Source: Pseudomonas bohemica (GTDB lineage: Bacteria > Pseudomonadota > Gammaproteobacteria > Pseudomonadales > Pseudomonadaceae). From it: a stretch of 64,000 bases of DNA. A program made the position numbers and the translations under genes. This document shows positions 38,888-47,126 of the stretch, one piece after another (within the stretch, counting starts at the first letter, position 1; the number at the start of each line of letters is the position of its first letter). A model generated the notes under the pieces. It was not told the origin of the DNA, ran no database searches, and saw only the letters and a list, made by a program, of their open reading frames with translations. The stretch spans positions 69,655 through 133,654 of the forward strand of contig NZ_NKHL01000109.1 in NCBI RefSeq assembly GCF_002934685.1. Direction: 5' to 3'.

Positions 38888-38964
38888 TTCTTTATCCTCG
38901 CTTTACTCATCTCGACGAATCCGACAACCTTGCCTTCCTTTTTTATGTCAGCGGGAAGCGACAC

Positions 38965-39390
38965 ATGAGCGTGCGGATCGAATTCAAGCACAACCCCAGC
39001 GAAGACGAACGTCTGCAGATCCTCGCGCCGTTGCGGGCTTATAACGCAGCCAAGGCGGGCGACGGTCTGTCTGAAAAGTTCGCGTTCTTCGTCCGCGATG
39101 AAGCCACCGATGCTGTGCTTGGCGGGCTGCACGGGCGCATCCTCTATCGCTGGCTGTTCATCGAACTGCTGGTGGTGCCGGAGCAGGCTCGCGGGCAGCG
39201 AATGGGCGGCCAGTTGATGGAGATGGCCGAGGATTTCGCCCGGGAAAGAAGCTGCGTCGGGATTTGGCTCGACACCTTTGATTTCCAGGCCCCGGACTTC
39301 TATCGCAAGCACGGTTATCAGGCGTTCGGCCATCTGGAAGACTATCCGTCAGGTCATAAGCGCCTCTTCTTCCAGAAACGTCTGGACTGA
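38965..39390 (+). CDS. GNAT N-acetyltransferase
   Basis: A 141-residue acetyltransferase. The acetyl-CoA loop is R-G-Q-R-M-G-G-Q-L-M (about residues 78-87), and the end is F-Y-R-K-H-G-Y-Q-A-F-G. ATG 38965 has GGGAAG upstream; the longer open frame runs through the terminator and is unlikely. The acceptor is unknown. Confidence 0.82.
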   Translation: MSVRIEFKHNPSEDERLQILAPLRAYNAAKAGDGLSEKFAFFVRDEATDAVLGGLHGRILYRWLFIELLVVPEQARGQRMGGQLMEMAEDFARERSCVGIWLDTFDFQAPDFYRKHGYQAFGHLEDYPSGHKRLFFQKRLD

Positions 39391-39392
39391 CT

Positions 39393-39426
39393 GCATCGGC
39401 GGCCTCGTTTTTGCCGAGGCGGCGAT
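39393..39426. terminator. hairpin between convergent GNAT and dehydrogenase
   Basis: GCCTCG and CGAGGC pair around TTTTTGC, with CATCG/CGATG extending the stem imperfectly. It lies in the 39-base gap between the two convergent stops and ends near the dehydrogenase TAG. It could end transcription in either direction. Confidence 0.45.
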
Positions 39427-39429
39427 GAA

Positions 39430-40668
39430 TTAGCCGAAGCGTGCCGGGCTGTAGGGCGCCGGGTCGGTAAAGGTTGGCGCGCGGGTCATCATTTCCGCCA
39501 ACAAACGCCCCGTCACAGGCCCCAGCGTCAGGCCATGGTGGGCATGGCCAAAGTTGAACCACAGCCCCTCGTGATTGCCAGCCGGGCCAATGACCGGGCG
39601 CATGTCCGGCAGACATGGCCTGCGCCCCAGCCACGGCTCTACGTCCAGGCGTTCACCCAGCGGATATAGCTTGCGAGCGATGGTTTCACAGCGGCGTAGC
39701 TGGATTTCGTTGGGTGGCGCGTCACTGGCGGCGAACTCGACGCCGGTGGTCAGGCGGATGCCCCGTGCCATGGGCGCCAGGACGAACCCCGCTTGTGCGT
39801 CGATCACCGAATGCTGCAGCTGCGCGCCCGACTGCGAGGCGTAATGCATGTGGTAGCCGCGCTTGATCGCCAGCGGAATGCGGTAGCCCAGCTTCGCGAA
39901 GACATCACCGGACTGAGGCCCCATGGCGATCACCACCTGCTCCGAACGGACAGATTCCTCCTTGCTCTGCACCTCCCAGTGTCCGCTCTGTTGACGTAAG
40001 GTGCAGGCGTCGCCCTTGAGCAGCAGGCCGCCCCGTTGCACGAACAAGGCCGCATAGCCGCGCACCAGTGCACCGGGATCGGTCACACTTTTCGGATCGA
40101 GCCAATGGATGCCGCCGATCACACCACTGAGATCGGGCTCACGTTCGCGCAGTTGGTCTGCATCCAGAATCTGGTAATGCAAGCCGCATTGGTCATAGGT
40201 TCTGGCATCGGCGACGGCCAGATCGAATTCCTGCTGATCACGATAAAACTCGATCCAGCCTTTGGCGCGGATCAACCCGGTCATGCCCGAGGCCTCGGCC
40301 AGCAGGTCATGCTCGGTGACGCAACGTTCGATCAAAGGCTGCATGGCACGGCTGGCGCGGGCCAGGTTCTGCGGCGAGGACTGACGCCAGTATTCCAGGA
40401 GCCATGGCGCCAGTTGGGGGAGAAACGTCGGGCTGAAACGCATCGACGACTGTCGATTGAGGCTGTAGCGCAATAACCGTCGCCACTCGCGAGGGAAGGC
40501 GTAGGGGATGATGCTGGAGCGCTCGATCAGCCCGGCGTTGCCATGGCTTGTGCCACGGCCGGGTTCGTCGCGATCGAGCAGGACGACGCTATGGCCTGCG
40601 GCTTGCAAGTGCAGTGCGGAACAAACGCCGACGATTCCGGCGCCGAGGACGAGGGTCTGGCATTCCAT
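39430..40668 (-). CDS. FAD-dependent D-amino-acid dehydrogenase (DadA family)
   Basis: A 412-residue DAO-fold flavoprotein. The FAD motif G-A-G-I-V-G-V-C lies at residues 9-16, and R-G-T-S-H-G-N-A-G-L-I is the DadA-type substrate loop. The C-terminal F-G-H-A-H-H-G-L-T-L-G-P binds flavin. It oxidises D-amino acids to keto acids plus ammonia. Its divergent partner is a DpkA-like reductase, so D-lysine or another basic D-amino acid is a likely substrate. The start M-E-C-Q-T-L at 40668 is preferred over the longer frame. Confidence 0.85.
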   Translation of the reverse strand: MECQTLVLGAGIVGVCSALHLQAAGHSVVLLDRDEPGRGTSHGNAGLIERSSIIPYAFPREWRRLLRYSLNRQSSMRFSPTFLPQLAPWLLEYWRQSSPQNLARASRAMQPLIERCVTEHDLLAEASGMTGLIRAKGWIEFYRDQQEFDLAVADARTYDQCGLHYQILDADQLREREPDLSGVIGGIHWLDPKSVTDPGALVRGYAALFVQRGGLLLKGDACTLRQQSGHWEVQSKEESVRSEQVVIAMGPQSGDVFAKLGYRIPLAIKRGYHMHYASQSGAQLQHSVIDAQAGFVLAPMARGIRLTTGVEFAASDAPPNEIQLRRCETIARKLYPLGERLDVEPWLGRRPCLPDMRPVIGPAGNHEGLWFNFGHAHHGLTLGPVTGRLLAEMMTRAPTFTDPAPYSPARFG

Positions 40669-40809
40669 GGGTCGATCCTTAATCGGCTGTAAGCGAAGGC
40701 TAAGCGAGAAGCAGACGCGCAGTTTACCCGTTTGCCGGCGCACAGTACCCTCAGGTTTTGCTCAGGTTCTGTTCGGCTTCCACTTCCAATAATCACATCG
40801 GAGCTTCAG

Positions 40810-41841
40810 ATGTCTTCACCCCGTGACCCTGTCGATACCCAAGCGATTTCATTCAGCGATCTGACCGAACTGCTGCGCCAGATATTCCTGCGCCACGGCA
40901 CGTCGGCAGAGGTTGCGGCAGTGCTGGCGCAAAACTGCGCCAGCGCCGAGCGCGACGGCTCGCACAGTCACGGCATCTTTCGCATCAACGGTTACCTGTC
41001 GTCGCTGGCTGCGGGCTGGGTGGATGGTCAGGCAGTGCCGAAGGTCGAGGATGTGGGGGCAGGCTTCGTGCGAGTGGACGCCGGTGGCGGTTTTGCCCAA
41101 CCTGCGATGCAGGCGGCCAAAGCGCTGCTGATCGACAAAGTGCGTACGGCGGGCATTGCGATCCTGGCGATTCGCAACTCTCACCATTTCGCAGCGCTTT
41201 GGCCAGATGTCGAGCCGTTCGCTCAGCAAGGGCTGGTGGCGCTGAGCGTGGTCAACAGCATGACGTGCGTTGTTCCTCACGATGCGCAGAACCCCCTGTT
41301 CGGGACCAACCCGATCGCCTTTGCAGCGCCACGGACCGGCGGCCAGCCGATCGTCTTCGATATGGCGACCAGCGCCATTGCCCATGGCGATGTGCAGATT
41401 GCCGCCAGGGAAGGGCGGATGTTACCCCCCGGCATGGGCGTAGACCGCGCCGGGCAGCCGACTGAAGATCCAAAGGCGATTCTTGAAGGTGGGGCGCTTC
41501 TGCCGTTCGGTGGTTATAAAGGCTCGGCACTCTCGATGATGGTCGAGTTGCTTTCGGCGGCCATCACGGGGGGCAACTTCTCGTTCGAGTTCGACATGTC
41601 CAGCAAACCCGGGGCGCAGACGCCGTGGACCGGTCAGACCATCATCGTCATCGATCCCGACAAGGGCAGCGGACAGGCTTTCGCTCAGCGCAGCGAAGAG
41701 TTGGTCAGGCAGATGCATGGCGTCGGTCAGCAGCGCATGCCGGGGGATCGTCGTTATCAGCAGCGGGAAAAGTCCTTGCGCGAAGGAATTGTGCTCTCGA
41801 GGGAAAATCTGTTGCGGCTTCAAGGGCTTGCCAGCGTTTAG
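40810..41841 (+). CDS. dpkA: delta-1-piperideine/pyrroline-2-carboxylate reductase (Ldh family)
   Basis: A 343-residue member of the malate/L-lactate dehydrogenase-like family, the length of the characterised P. syringae DpkA. It reduces cyclic imino acids to L-pipecolate or L-proline with NADPH. The catalytic His is in D-G-S-H-S-H-G-I-F-R, and the cofactor segment is M-A-T-S-A-I-A-H-G-D-V. The pathway fit is strong: DadA-type oxidation of D-lysine gives the piperideine carboxylate that DpkA reduces. The Ldh family alone would not settle the substrate. Confidence 0.8.
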   Translation: MSSPRDPVDTQAISFSDLTELLRQIFLRHGTSAEVAAVLAQNCASAERDGSHSHGIFRINGYLSSLAAGWVDGQAVPKVEDVGAGFVRVDAGGGFAQPAMQAAKALLIDKVRTAGIAILAIRNSHHFAALWPDVEPFAQQGLVALSVVNSMTCVVPHDAQNPLFGTNPIAFAAPRTGGQPIVFDMATSAIAHGDVQIAAREGRMLPPGMGVDRAGQPTEDPKAILEGGALLPFGGYKGSALSMMVELLSAAITGGNFSFEFDMSSKPGAQTPWTGQTIIVIDPDKGSGQAFAQRSEELVRQMHGVGQQRMPGDRRYQQREKSLREGIVLSRENLLRLQGLASV

Positions 41842-41921
41842 CAATACATTTCGATGACGCCGGTCGTTGTGCGCAGCGACCGCTCGTCGAATCAAGCCTT
41901 GCGTTTGGCGGCTCTTGAAAA

Positions 41922-41941
41922 TACTGTATGTTTAAACAGTA
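41922..41941 (+). promoter_or_regulatory. LexA (SOS) box
   Basis: TACTGTATGTTTAAACAGTA keeps the CTG-N10-CAG core and both TA flanks of the E. coli-type consensus. It lies 21 bases before the start of the next small gene, a usual place for repression. Confidence 0.75.
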
Positions 41942-41962
41942 TTCAGTGAAGAGGGATCGACC

Positions 41963-42251
41963 ATGCAAACCAATCAAGCCGAAACCACCCTGGCTTTCAC
42001 CGCACCAACTGCCGAGACATCGTTCAGCAGCGTCTGGGGCAATGAAATGCAACGCGAGGACTTCCTTGCACTGGCGGCAGGCGTTCGTCAGTTCAGCATC
42101 GGTCTTGAAGGCGTCGCCTTCGTGGCGGGCTCACGACCTTGTGCTGTCGAGCAGGGACAGTTTGCTGCTGATTAATCCGCAGGCACGCATCGTGCTGGCG
42201 TTAGTGACGCAAGGGCAAGGACTCAGCGGTCGTAAGTCACTGGCACCGTGA
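41963..42251 (+). pseudogene. SOS-controlled small gene, apparently frameshifted
   Basis: ATG 41963 (AGAGGG upstream) opens a frame of 70 residues ending at 42175. Its last 17 residues are poor. The neighbouring frame continues with H-D-L-V-L-S-S-R-D-S-L-L-L-I-N-P-Q-A-R-I-V-L-A-L-V to a stop at 42249-42251, which looks like true coding sequence. Joining them near 42125-42135 with a one-base shift gives about 95 residues. Either the 70-residue product is real or the gene is broken. The family is not recognised. Confidence 0.5.
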
Positions 42252-42381
42252 CGGGAACAACCTCATTGTTCGCGATGTTGTCAGCTTCGGGCTGGCGCCT
42301 CTTGCCCGCCCTGATCAGGCTGACCGCGATCAGCGTTCCTACCAGCGACAGGGCACACCAGCCCAGCAAAAATGTAATCAC
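42223..42381 (-). CDS. 52-residue membrane protein
   Basis: GTG 42381 has CGGAGA seven bases upstream. It encodes one strong helix (I-T-F-L-L-G-W-C-A-L-S-L-V-G-T-L-I-A-V-S-L) followed by a basic R-A-G-K-R-R-Q stop-transfer and a cytoplasmic tail. The longer open frame to 42555 has no good start. Its 3' end overlaps the second part of the frameshifted SOS gene by 29 bases. No family is known to me. Confidence 0.55.
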   Translation of the reverse strand: MITFLLGWCALSLVGTLIAVSLIRAGKRRQPEADNIANNEVVPVTVPVTYDR

Positions 42382-42572
42382 GTCTGGTTCTCCGAACTGC
42401 AAAAATCGGGTTGCCATGCAAAATGACAAGCTGTCCATCCGAGTTATCGGCCGGGTTCTACGATTCCTTAGGCCGAAAAAGCGCGCAGCTTGAACAAATG
42501 TCGGGCGGTTCGCAACTCCCTTCGACTGACGGGGTCTTGCATTAAACATAGTCAATCTCGAGGCTCGCGTTT

Positions 42573-42923
42573 ATGAAAGATCTTGGTTCACGCCTGAAGG
42601 AAGAACGCAAAAGCCTGGGCCTCTCGCAACAGGAGTTCGGTGCGATCGGCGGGGTTGAAGCCAATGCCCAAGGCAAATATGAAAGCGGAGAGCGCATTCC
42701 TCGTTCGGACTATCTCGCAGCGTTGGGCAAAAAGGGTGTGGACATCCTTTACGTGCTGTCTGGCAAGCGAACGCCGATGGCCGCCGAATCTCTCAATGAT
42801 GCGGAGCGGGCAATCATTACCCATTACCGTGCCCTGAGCGAAGACGATCGAGAGGCAATTTCGCAGTTGGCTACTTCATTGTCGGAGTGTGCGATGGACG
42901 CAGCGGCCCAGGCCCCGGCGTGA
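42573..42923 (+). CDS. XRE-family (HTH_3) transcriptional regulator
   Basis: A 116-residue regulator with an N-terminal Cro/CI-like helix-turn-helix: R-L-K-E-E-R-K-S-L-G-L-S-Q-Q-E-F-G-A-I-G-G. The C-terminal half is alpha-helical (L-N-D-A-E-R-A-I-I-T-H-Y-R-A-L). It resembles phage or toxin-antitoxin repressors, but no phage genes are nearby. Its target is unknown. Confidence 0.82.
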   Translation: MKDLGSRLKEERKSLGLSQQEFGAIGGVEANAQGKYESGERIPRSDYLAALGKKGVDILYVLSGKRTPMAAESLNDAERAIITHYRALSEDDREAISQLATSLSECAMDAAAQAPA

Positions 42924-42961
42924 GAACCGATCCCTCCCAGTAAACATGATGCCTTGCGAAT

Positions 42962-42993
42962 GAATATATGAAACGTATATGCTTTGTATATTC
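42962..42993. promoter_or_regulatory. inverted repeat before the ParD-like gene
   Basis: GAATATA and TATATTC are perfect 7-base arms across 18 bases, 15 bases before the ParD-like start. An inner TATATG/CGTATA core adds to the symmetry. It could be the autoregulatory operator of the ParD-like protein or part of its promoter. Confidence 0.4.
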
Positions 42994-43008
42994 AAAGCGA
43001 GGTAAGTC

Positions 43009-43263
43009 ATGGGATTGGTCAAGATTTCCGAACAGATGCACGCCAACATTCGCGCCGCCAGCGCCGCGTTGAGTCGATCCATCAATGCCCAGGCTGAGCA
43101 CTGGATGCGAGTCGGTATGCTCGCCGAGCTTAACCCCGGCCTGAATTACGCTGATATCTGCCAACTGCTGATTCGCGCCGAAGCCGGCGGTGATGCGCTG
43201 TTGGGTGAGCAGTCCGACCAACCTGCCAGTCATGAGCCTCACGTCAAGGCGGTGTCGAAATGA
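43009..43263 (+). CDS. ParD-like protein
   Basis: An 84-residue protein of the ParD_like family. The ribbon-helix-helix start reads M-G-L-V-K-I-S-E-Q-M-H-A-N-I-R-A-A-S-A-A-L, followed by R-S-I-N-A-Q-A-E-H-W and a short tail. No ParE toxin is nearby. Its stop overlaps the start of the methionine aminopeptidase gene by four bases (ATGA), so it is coupled to that enzyme rather than to a toxin. Confidence 0.82.
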   Translation: MGLVKISEQMHANIRAASAALSRSINAQAEHWMRVGMLAELNPGLNYADICQLLIRAEAGGDALLGEQSDQPASHEPHVKAVSK

Positions 43264-44045
43264 GCGTCAGTATCAAGAGCGAAGCCGATCTGGTTGGATT
43301 GCGCGTGGCCGGGCGCCTGGCAGCAGATGTTCTGGCGATGATCGCGCAGCACGTCAAGCCAGGCGTTAGTACCGAGGCGCTGGATGACATCTGCAATGAC
43401 TACATCGTCAATGAACTGAAGGTCATCCCGGCCAACGTCGGTTATCACGGCTTCACCAAGACCACCTGCATTTCGCCCAACACCGTGGTCTGCCACGGCA
43501 TCCCGTCTCCGGATGACATTCTCAAAGAGGGCGATATCGTCAACATCGATGTCGCGGTCATCAAGGATGGCTGGTATGGGGATACCAGCCGCATGTATTA
43601 CGTCGGTGAGGTCAGTCCTCTGGCGCGGCGTCTGGTTGAAACCACTTACGAAGCGACACTGGCCGGGATTCGTGTGGTACGTCCGGGCGCAACGCTTGGC
43701 GATATCGGTAACGCGATCCAGACGGTGGCTCATCGTGAAGGTTTCAGTGTTGTGCGTGAGTACTGTGGTCATGGCATTGGCCGTAAATATCACGAAGAGC
43801 CACAGGTGTTGCATTACGGGGCGGCGGGGAAGGGGTTGAAGCTCAGGGCGGGGATGGTGTTTACCATCGAGCCGATGATCAACGCCGGCAAGCCTGGCAC
43901 ACACGTGCTGGATGACGGGTGGACGGTGTTGACGCGGGATCAGTCGCTGTCGGCGCAGTGGGAGCACATGGTGGCAGTCACGGATGATGGGTTCGAGTTG
44001 TTGACACCGTGGCCGGACGGTACCGGTGATTATCCGAAGCTGTGA
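43260..44045 (+). CDS. map: type I methionine aminopeptidase
   Basis: A 261-residue enzyme that removes N-terminal methionine. Its residues match E. coli numbering: His79, Asp97, Asp108, His171, Glu204 and Glu235, with H-G-I-G-R-K-Y-H-E-E and F-T-I-E-P-M. Pseudomonas normally has its housekeeping map beside rpsB, so this is probably a second copy. It is coupled to the ParD-like gene. Confidence 0.92.
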   Translation: MSVSIKSEADLVGLRVAGRLAADVLAMIAQHVKPGVSTEALDDICNDYIVNELKVIPANVGYHGFTKTTCISPNTVVCHGIPSPDDILKEGDIVNIDVAVIKDGWYGDTSRMYYVGEVSPLARRLVETTYEATLAGIRVVRPGATLGDIGNAIQTVAHREGFSVVREYCGHGIGRKYHEEPQVLHYGAAGKGLKLRAGMVFTIEPMINAGKPGTHVLDDGWTVLTRDQSLSAQWEHMVAVTDDGFELLTPWPDGTGDYPKL

Positions 44046-44202
44046 AGAGGTCACGGCTGGACTAATAAAGTCACAATTGTTCAAGTGACGAAAAGCTGAC
44101 TTAACTTGTAGGCTTCTTCTCGTTCCCCTGTAGTGCTGCTGCTTGACCGGCTCATGGATGATCAGGCATGCAGCACTTGGGGAGAACACCGGAATTATTT
44201 AC

Positions 44203-44224
44203 GGCGCGCTACTCATTGCGCGCC
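44203..44224 (+). terminator. GC-rich hairpin after map
   Basis: GGCGCGC and GCGCGCC form a 7-bp stem with an eight-base loop, followed by GCTTTCGTTT. It is 157 bases after the map stop, so a long 3' UTR or a separate small RNA ending here is possible. Confidence 0.55.
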
Positions 44225-44259
44225 GCTTTCGTTTGACCCGCACTCAATTCGCTGCCAGA

Positions 44260-44508
44260 TCAGAGCTGCTTGGCCGCCACGACGCCTGCTGAACTCAGCT
44301 TCACAGGATACTTAAGCGACCGCTCGCCTTTGGCCGGGTTGTCCACGCATCCGTCATGAATGAGCCCGGCCTTTTGCAAATGCTCGAGGGTATCGGCCAC
44401 CGCGTGCTCCCCTCGATAATTATCCAGGACCTCTTTACCCAGACCGGCCGGATGAGCGTGCAATAGCCGTGTCAGGACTTCGTTTTTAAGCGCGTTATCG
44501 ATAGTCAT
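44260..44508 (-). CDS. conserved small protein, winged-helix-like
   Basis: An 82-residue protein starting M-T-I-D-N-A-L with GCGGAG upstream. The pattern L-L-H-A-H-P-A-G-L-G-K-E-V-L and L-E-H-L-Q-K-A-G-L-I-H-D-G suggests a winged-helix fold. No family name can be assigned. It converges on map. Confidence 0.65.
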   Translation of the reverse strand: MTIDNALKNEVLTRLLHAHPAGLGKEVLDNYRGEHAVADTLEHLQKAGLIHDGCVDNPAKGERSLKYPVKLSSAGVVAAKQL

Positions 44509-44590
44509 ATTTACTCCGCTTTGCTGGTTCATGAGCGCTGCTTGTAAATACCGACCACTCGATCTTCGGTTTGTTTGGAGATTTATCGCC

Positions 44591-44821
44591 TCAGGTGCGT
44601 TTCCACTGAACCTGAGTCACGCCCAGCCCCTCGGCATAAAGCATGGCCAGACGCACAGGACCTGCCGCGACACTCCCATCCAGATTCCCCACGCCAGCGT
44701 GCAATGTCGCAAAATGCAGCGCCTCGCTTTCACACAGATGATTTGCATGGTGGCAAAAGTGCCGGGGTTCGCCTCGGAAACGGTAATGAATTTCAAAATC
44801 CCTGGAATCATTCATCGTCAT
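44591..44821 (-). CDS. hypothetical small protein
   Basis: A 76-residue protein from ATG 44821 (M-T-M-N-D-S-R-D-F-E-I-H-Y-R-F); ATG 44815 is equally possible. It has a cysteine/histidine patch C-H-H-A-N-H-L-C and ends V-T-Q-V-Q-W-K-R-T. The composition looks coding and the ribosome site is weak. The function is unknown. Confidence 0.5.
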   Translation of the reverse strand: MTMNDSRDFEIHYRFRGEPRHFCHHANHLCESEALHFATLHAGVGNLDGSVAAGPVRLAMLYAEGLGVTQVQWKRT

Positions 44822-44881
44822 TGGCCTGCTGGCGTGATGCACGCCGGTCTGAAATTTGAGTACTTCCTTATGTACCTGACA

Positions 44882-45295
44882 GAGTGACCGCCCGATGCAT
44901 CGGCGGTGCTGTCACTTCATTTCGAGATCGATACAGGCTGGTCAGTCCTTGCTGGCCCTGGATCGTAATGCGGGTTCTCTGCCTGAGATGATGGGTAGCC
45001 GGCGGTGATCGCTATGGGCTACCGACAGCCAGAGAATTGCACTGTTTTATGGCCTTTTGAAGCCTCTGCCGATAAGCGGCCATGTGCCACATCTGTTTAG
45101 AGGGTTCTCCTCCTGCGAAGCGGTGTACTGGGCTTGACTGCCCGTCTTTTGGAAGGATGACGCAATATCTTAAATCCCTTGGATGCCCCCTCTGCGACTC
45201 AAGCGCGTCAGGCAGAAAAAAGGCAATTTGATGGCCCGCAAAGGTAATAATTTCTGAAAAAATCCTTTTCTTTCAAATAATTCCGGGACAGGCGT
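44882..45295. other. 414-base region without a recognisable gene
   Basis: No frame here combines a good ribosome site with protein-like composition. I saw no strong terminator, tRNA or paired repeat. A promoter for the small secreted protein at 45296 must lie near its 3' end. Confidence 0.5.
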
Positions 45296-45628
45296 ATGCG
45301 AAATATGGGTTTGGGCGTGGCGGCGGTTGTTTTGATGGTGACGGCAATCCCTGCGCAGGCCCGAAACATCAGCAAAAACGATCTGCAAGTCTGCAAGTGG
45401 GGAGCAGCAATGGCAGCTAATGCCCAGCAATCCAAGCTTTCGGGGACGACGTTGTACAGCGCACGCCAAAAACTGCAGGCACGAAAATTTTCTCAGCCGT
45501 GGATGCGCAAGATGGCCATCGGGATCACTGATCAGACCTACAAGAGCCCGTCGCGTCTGAAGCCGGCCGCGATAAAGCAGACTTATTACGACGGCTGCAT
45601 CCAACACGACCTGGCGCGTAATAAGTAG
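45296..45628 (+). CDS. secreted small basic protein, function unknown
   Basis: A 110-residue protein with a signal peptide (residues 1-22, cleavage after A-Q-A). The mature part is basic, with K-W-G-A-A-M-A-A-N-A-Q-Q-S-K-L-S-G and two cysteines (V-C-K-W and D-G-C-I-Q-H) that could form a bond. GGGACAGG precedes the ATG. No family is recognised. Confidence 0.65.
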   Translation: MRNMGLGVAAVVLMVTAIPAQARNISKNDLQVCKWGAAMAANAQQSKLSGTTLYSARQKLQARKFSQPWMRKMAIGITDQTYKSPSRLKPAAIKQTYYDGCIQHDLARNK

Positions 45629-45687
45629 AAGGGCCTCCGGGAATACGCCTGGCGTTCAGGCGCATTCCGAGGATATTTTCGCATACC

Positions 45688-46752
45688 TCAGCGGCAGTTT
45701 CCTGCCAAGTGATAGTGCTGTGCTTCGGCCGCCGCAGCGGTATCGAATTCGACTCGATTCTTTTCCGCAACTGCGTTGTACGACGGGCAGCCCGGGCGAT
45801 GGTAGACCATGGTTTTTTTATTGCCACGAATCGCTACGGTCAGGTTATCTGCCTTCGCCGAAGGCGCCGTCGCTGGCTTCATCGGATTGGGCTGGATAGT
45901 TTTTGCGGGAACCGTCGTCGCAACAGAACCGCCAGCACCAAAGCTGGCACTGAGAAAGATCGGCGCATGGTCCGACACGCTGTCACGACCTTGCGCGTGG
46001 GTTACGCCCAGGTATTTTGGATAGTTGAATACCTGGACGTTATTGACCTTTATCGTCGAGTTCTTGCTGACGAAGATGTTGTCGTAGAGGTTGGCAAACT
46101 TGCCATCGGTGCTCGACAGCGTGCTGGCTCCGTTGAGCACTAACGGCTTGGCGCTGGCGTCCAGATTGCCCCAGGCCGGCGAATTCGGCGGTGTATTGAA
46201 GTCGCCCATCAGCATGATCTGATTATTGCCCGGGTATGTGTCTTTCAGCCACGTCCAGTAACTGGACAGCGCTGTGATTTCCGAAGCGCGGTCCGCGTGA
46301 CTTTTGCCGTACAGGATGTGCACCGTGGCAACGACAAAAGTGCTGCCATTCCTGAGTGACTTGAAGCGGGCAGAGTACGGTTCGCGTTCGAAAGTGTCGC
46401 CGCGATCCAGATAAGTGACGGCGCCGTCTTCGTAGGCCACGACATCATCACGCCAAACGAAACCGTACATTTCCTTGTAGGACGACCGACCTACAGCATG
46501 GGACGCCATTGCGCTCCAGTGTTTGCCGGTCTGCCGAGTCAGCTCCTTGGCCAGCGCTTGCAGGGCGTCTTCGTTCATGAGTTCTTGCACGGCGAGAAAG
46601 TCGACCTTCTGCGCGACTTTGGCAATGCCCTGAAAATCCTTGTTCGGTCGCACGCTCAGGTGCTCCAGATTCCAGGTACCGATATTGACGTCAGCGGATG
46701 CGTGTTGCAGGAAAGACAGAGCCAACAGGCATGAAACGAAAAATCTAAGCAT
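45688..46752 (-). CDS. secreted endonuclease/exonuclease/phosphatase-family protein with C-terminal sunset-type domain
   Basis: A 354-residue protein. A signal peptide (residues 1-20) precedes an EEP nuclease domain: G-T-W-N-L-E-H-L, Q-E-L-M-N, M-G-D-F-N-T-P and S-D-H-A-P-I-F-L. This family cuts DNA, RNA or phosphoesters with a metal ion. A linker rich in P/A/K leads to a C-terminal Cys-containing module (Y-H-R-P-G-C-P-S-Y and A-G-N-C) like the sunset/Ada-type domain. Only 112 bases separate its start from the SOS-boxed DUF1654 gene upstream, on the same strand. Confidence 0.8.
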   Translation of the reverse strand: MLRFFVSCLLALSFLQHASADVNIGTWNLEHLSVRPNKDFQGIAKVAQKVDFLAVQELMNEDALQALAKELTRQTGKHWSAMASHAVGRSSYKEMYGFVWRDDVVAYEDGAVTYLDRGDTFEREPYSARFKSLRNGSTFVVATVHILYGKSHADRASEITALSSYWTWLKDTYPGNNQIMLMGDFNTPPNSPAWGNLDASAKPLVLNGASTLSSTDGKFANLYDNIFVSKNSTIKVNNVQVFNYPKYLGVTHAQGRDSVSDHAPIFLSASFGAGGSVATTVPAKTIQPNPMKPATAPSAKADNLTVAIRGNKKTMVYHRPGCPSYNAVAEKNRVEFDTAAAAEAQHYHLAGNCR

Positions 46753-46864
46753 TGAATTCCAACTACGGGCTGATTGAAGCGAAGCGAGATTGCAATGTGT
46801 CTCGCCGGTGTGGCAGGTTTCATGGCCCGGTGACAGCCGGGCGCAGAAACCAGGTGAGGGATAA

Positions 46865-47107
46865 TCAGTCTTCTTTGGGGACAGTCCAGAAAATCTGTAC
46901 CCCGCCATCGTCGCGCCACGCCAGGGTCACGTTGTCGTTCTCGGCGATTTCCTCGAGCAACTGACTCCAGTCATCCTCCAGCTCATCCACGAGGCGGAAA
47001 ATCAGCGCAGAGCGGGATTTTTGCGCGGTCGGAGAGTTAATGACTTTTTGAATGCGCGTGGCCAGGTGTTCATACGAAGCGGGGGCTGTAGCGGCGTTGG
47101 TAGGCAC
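46865..47107 (-). CDS. DUF1654 family protein, LexA-controlled
   Basis: An 80-residue protein of the Pseudomonas DUF1654 type, with S-Y-E-H-L-A-T-R-I-Q-K-V-I-N-S-P and N-D-N-V-T-L-A-W-R-D-D-G-G-V-Q-I-F-W. GTG 47107 has AAGGGA at a good distance and lies downstream of the LexA box. The ATG at 47140 would sit inside the box, so GTG is preferred. The family's function is unknown. Confidence 0.75.
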   Translation of the reverse strand: MPTNAATAPASYEHLATRIQKVINSPTAQKSRSALIFRLVDELEDDWSQLLEEIAENDNVTLAWRDDGGVQIFWTVPKED

Positions 47108-47126
47108 GAAAGTGATCCCTTGTTTT

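Noticed and set aside
42573-42923. Prophage repressor marking a phage island
   Set aside because: No integrase, structural, lysis or attachment-site signs are found around the XRE gene.
43009-44045. Classical ParDE toxin-antitoxin system
   Set aside because: No ParE/RelE-type toxin lies on either side; the downstream gene is clearly a methionine aminopeptidase.
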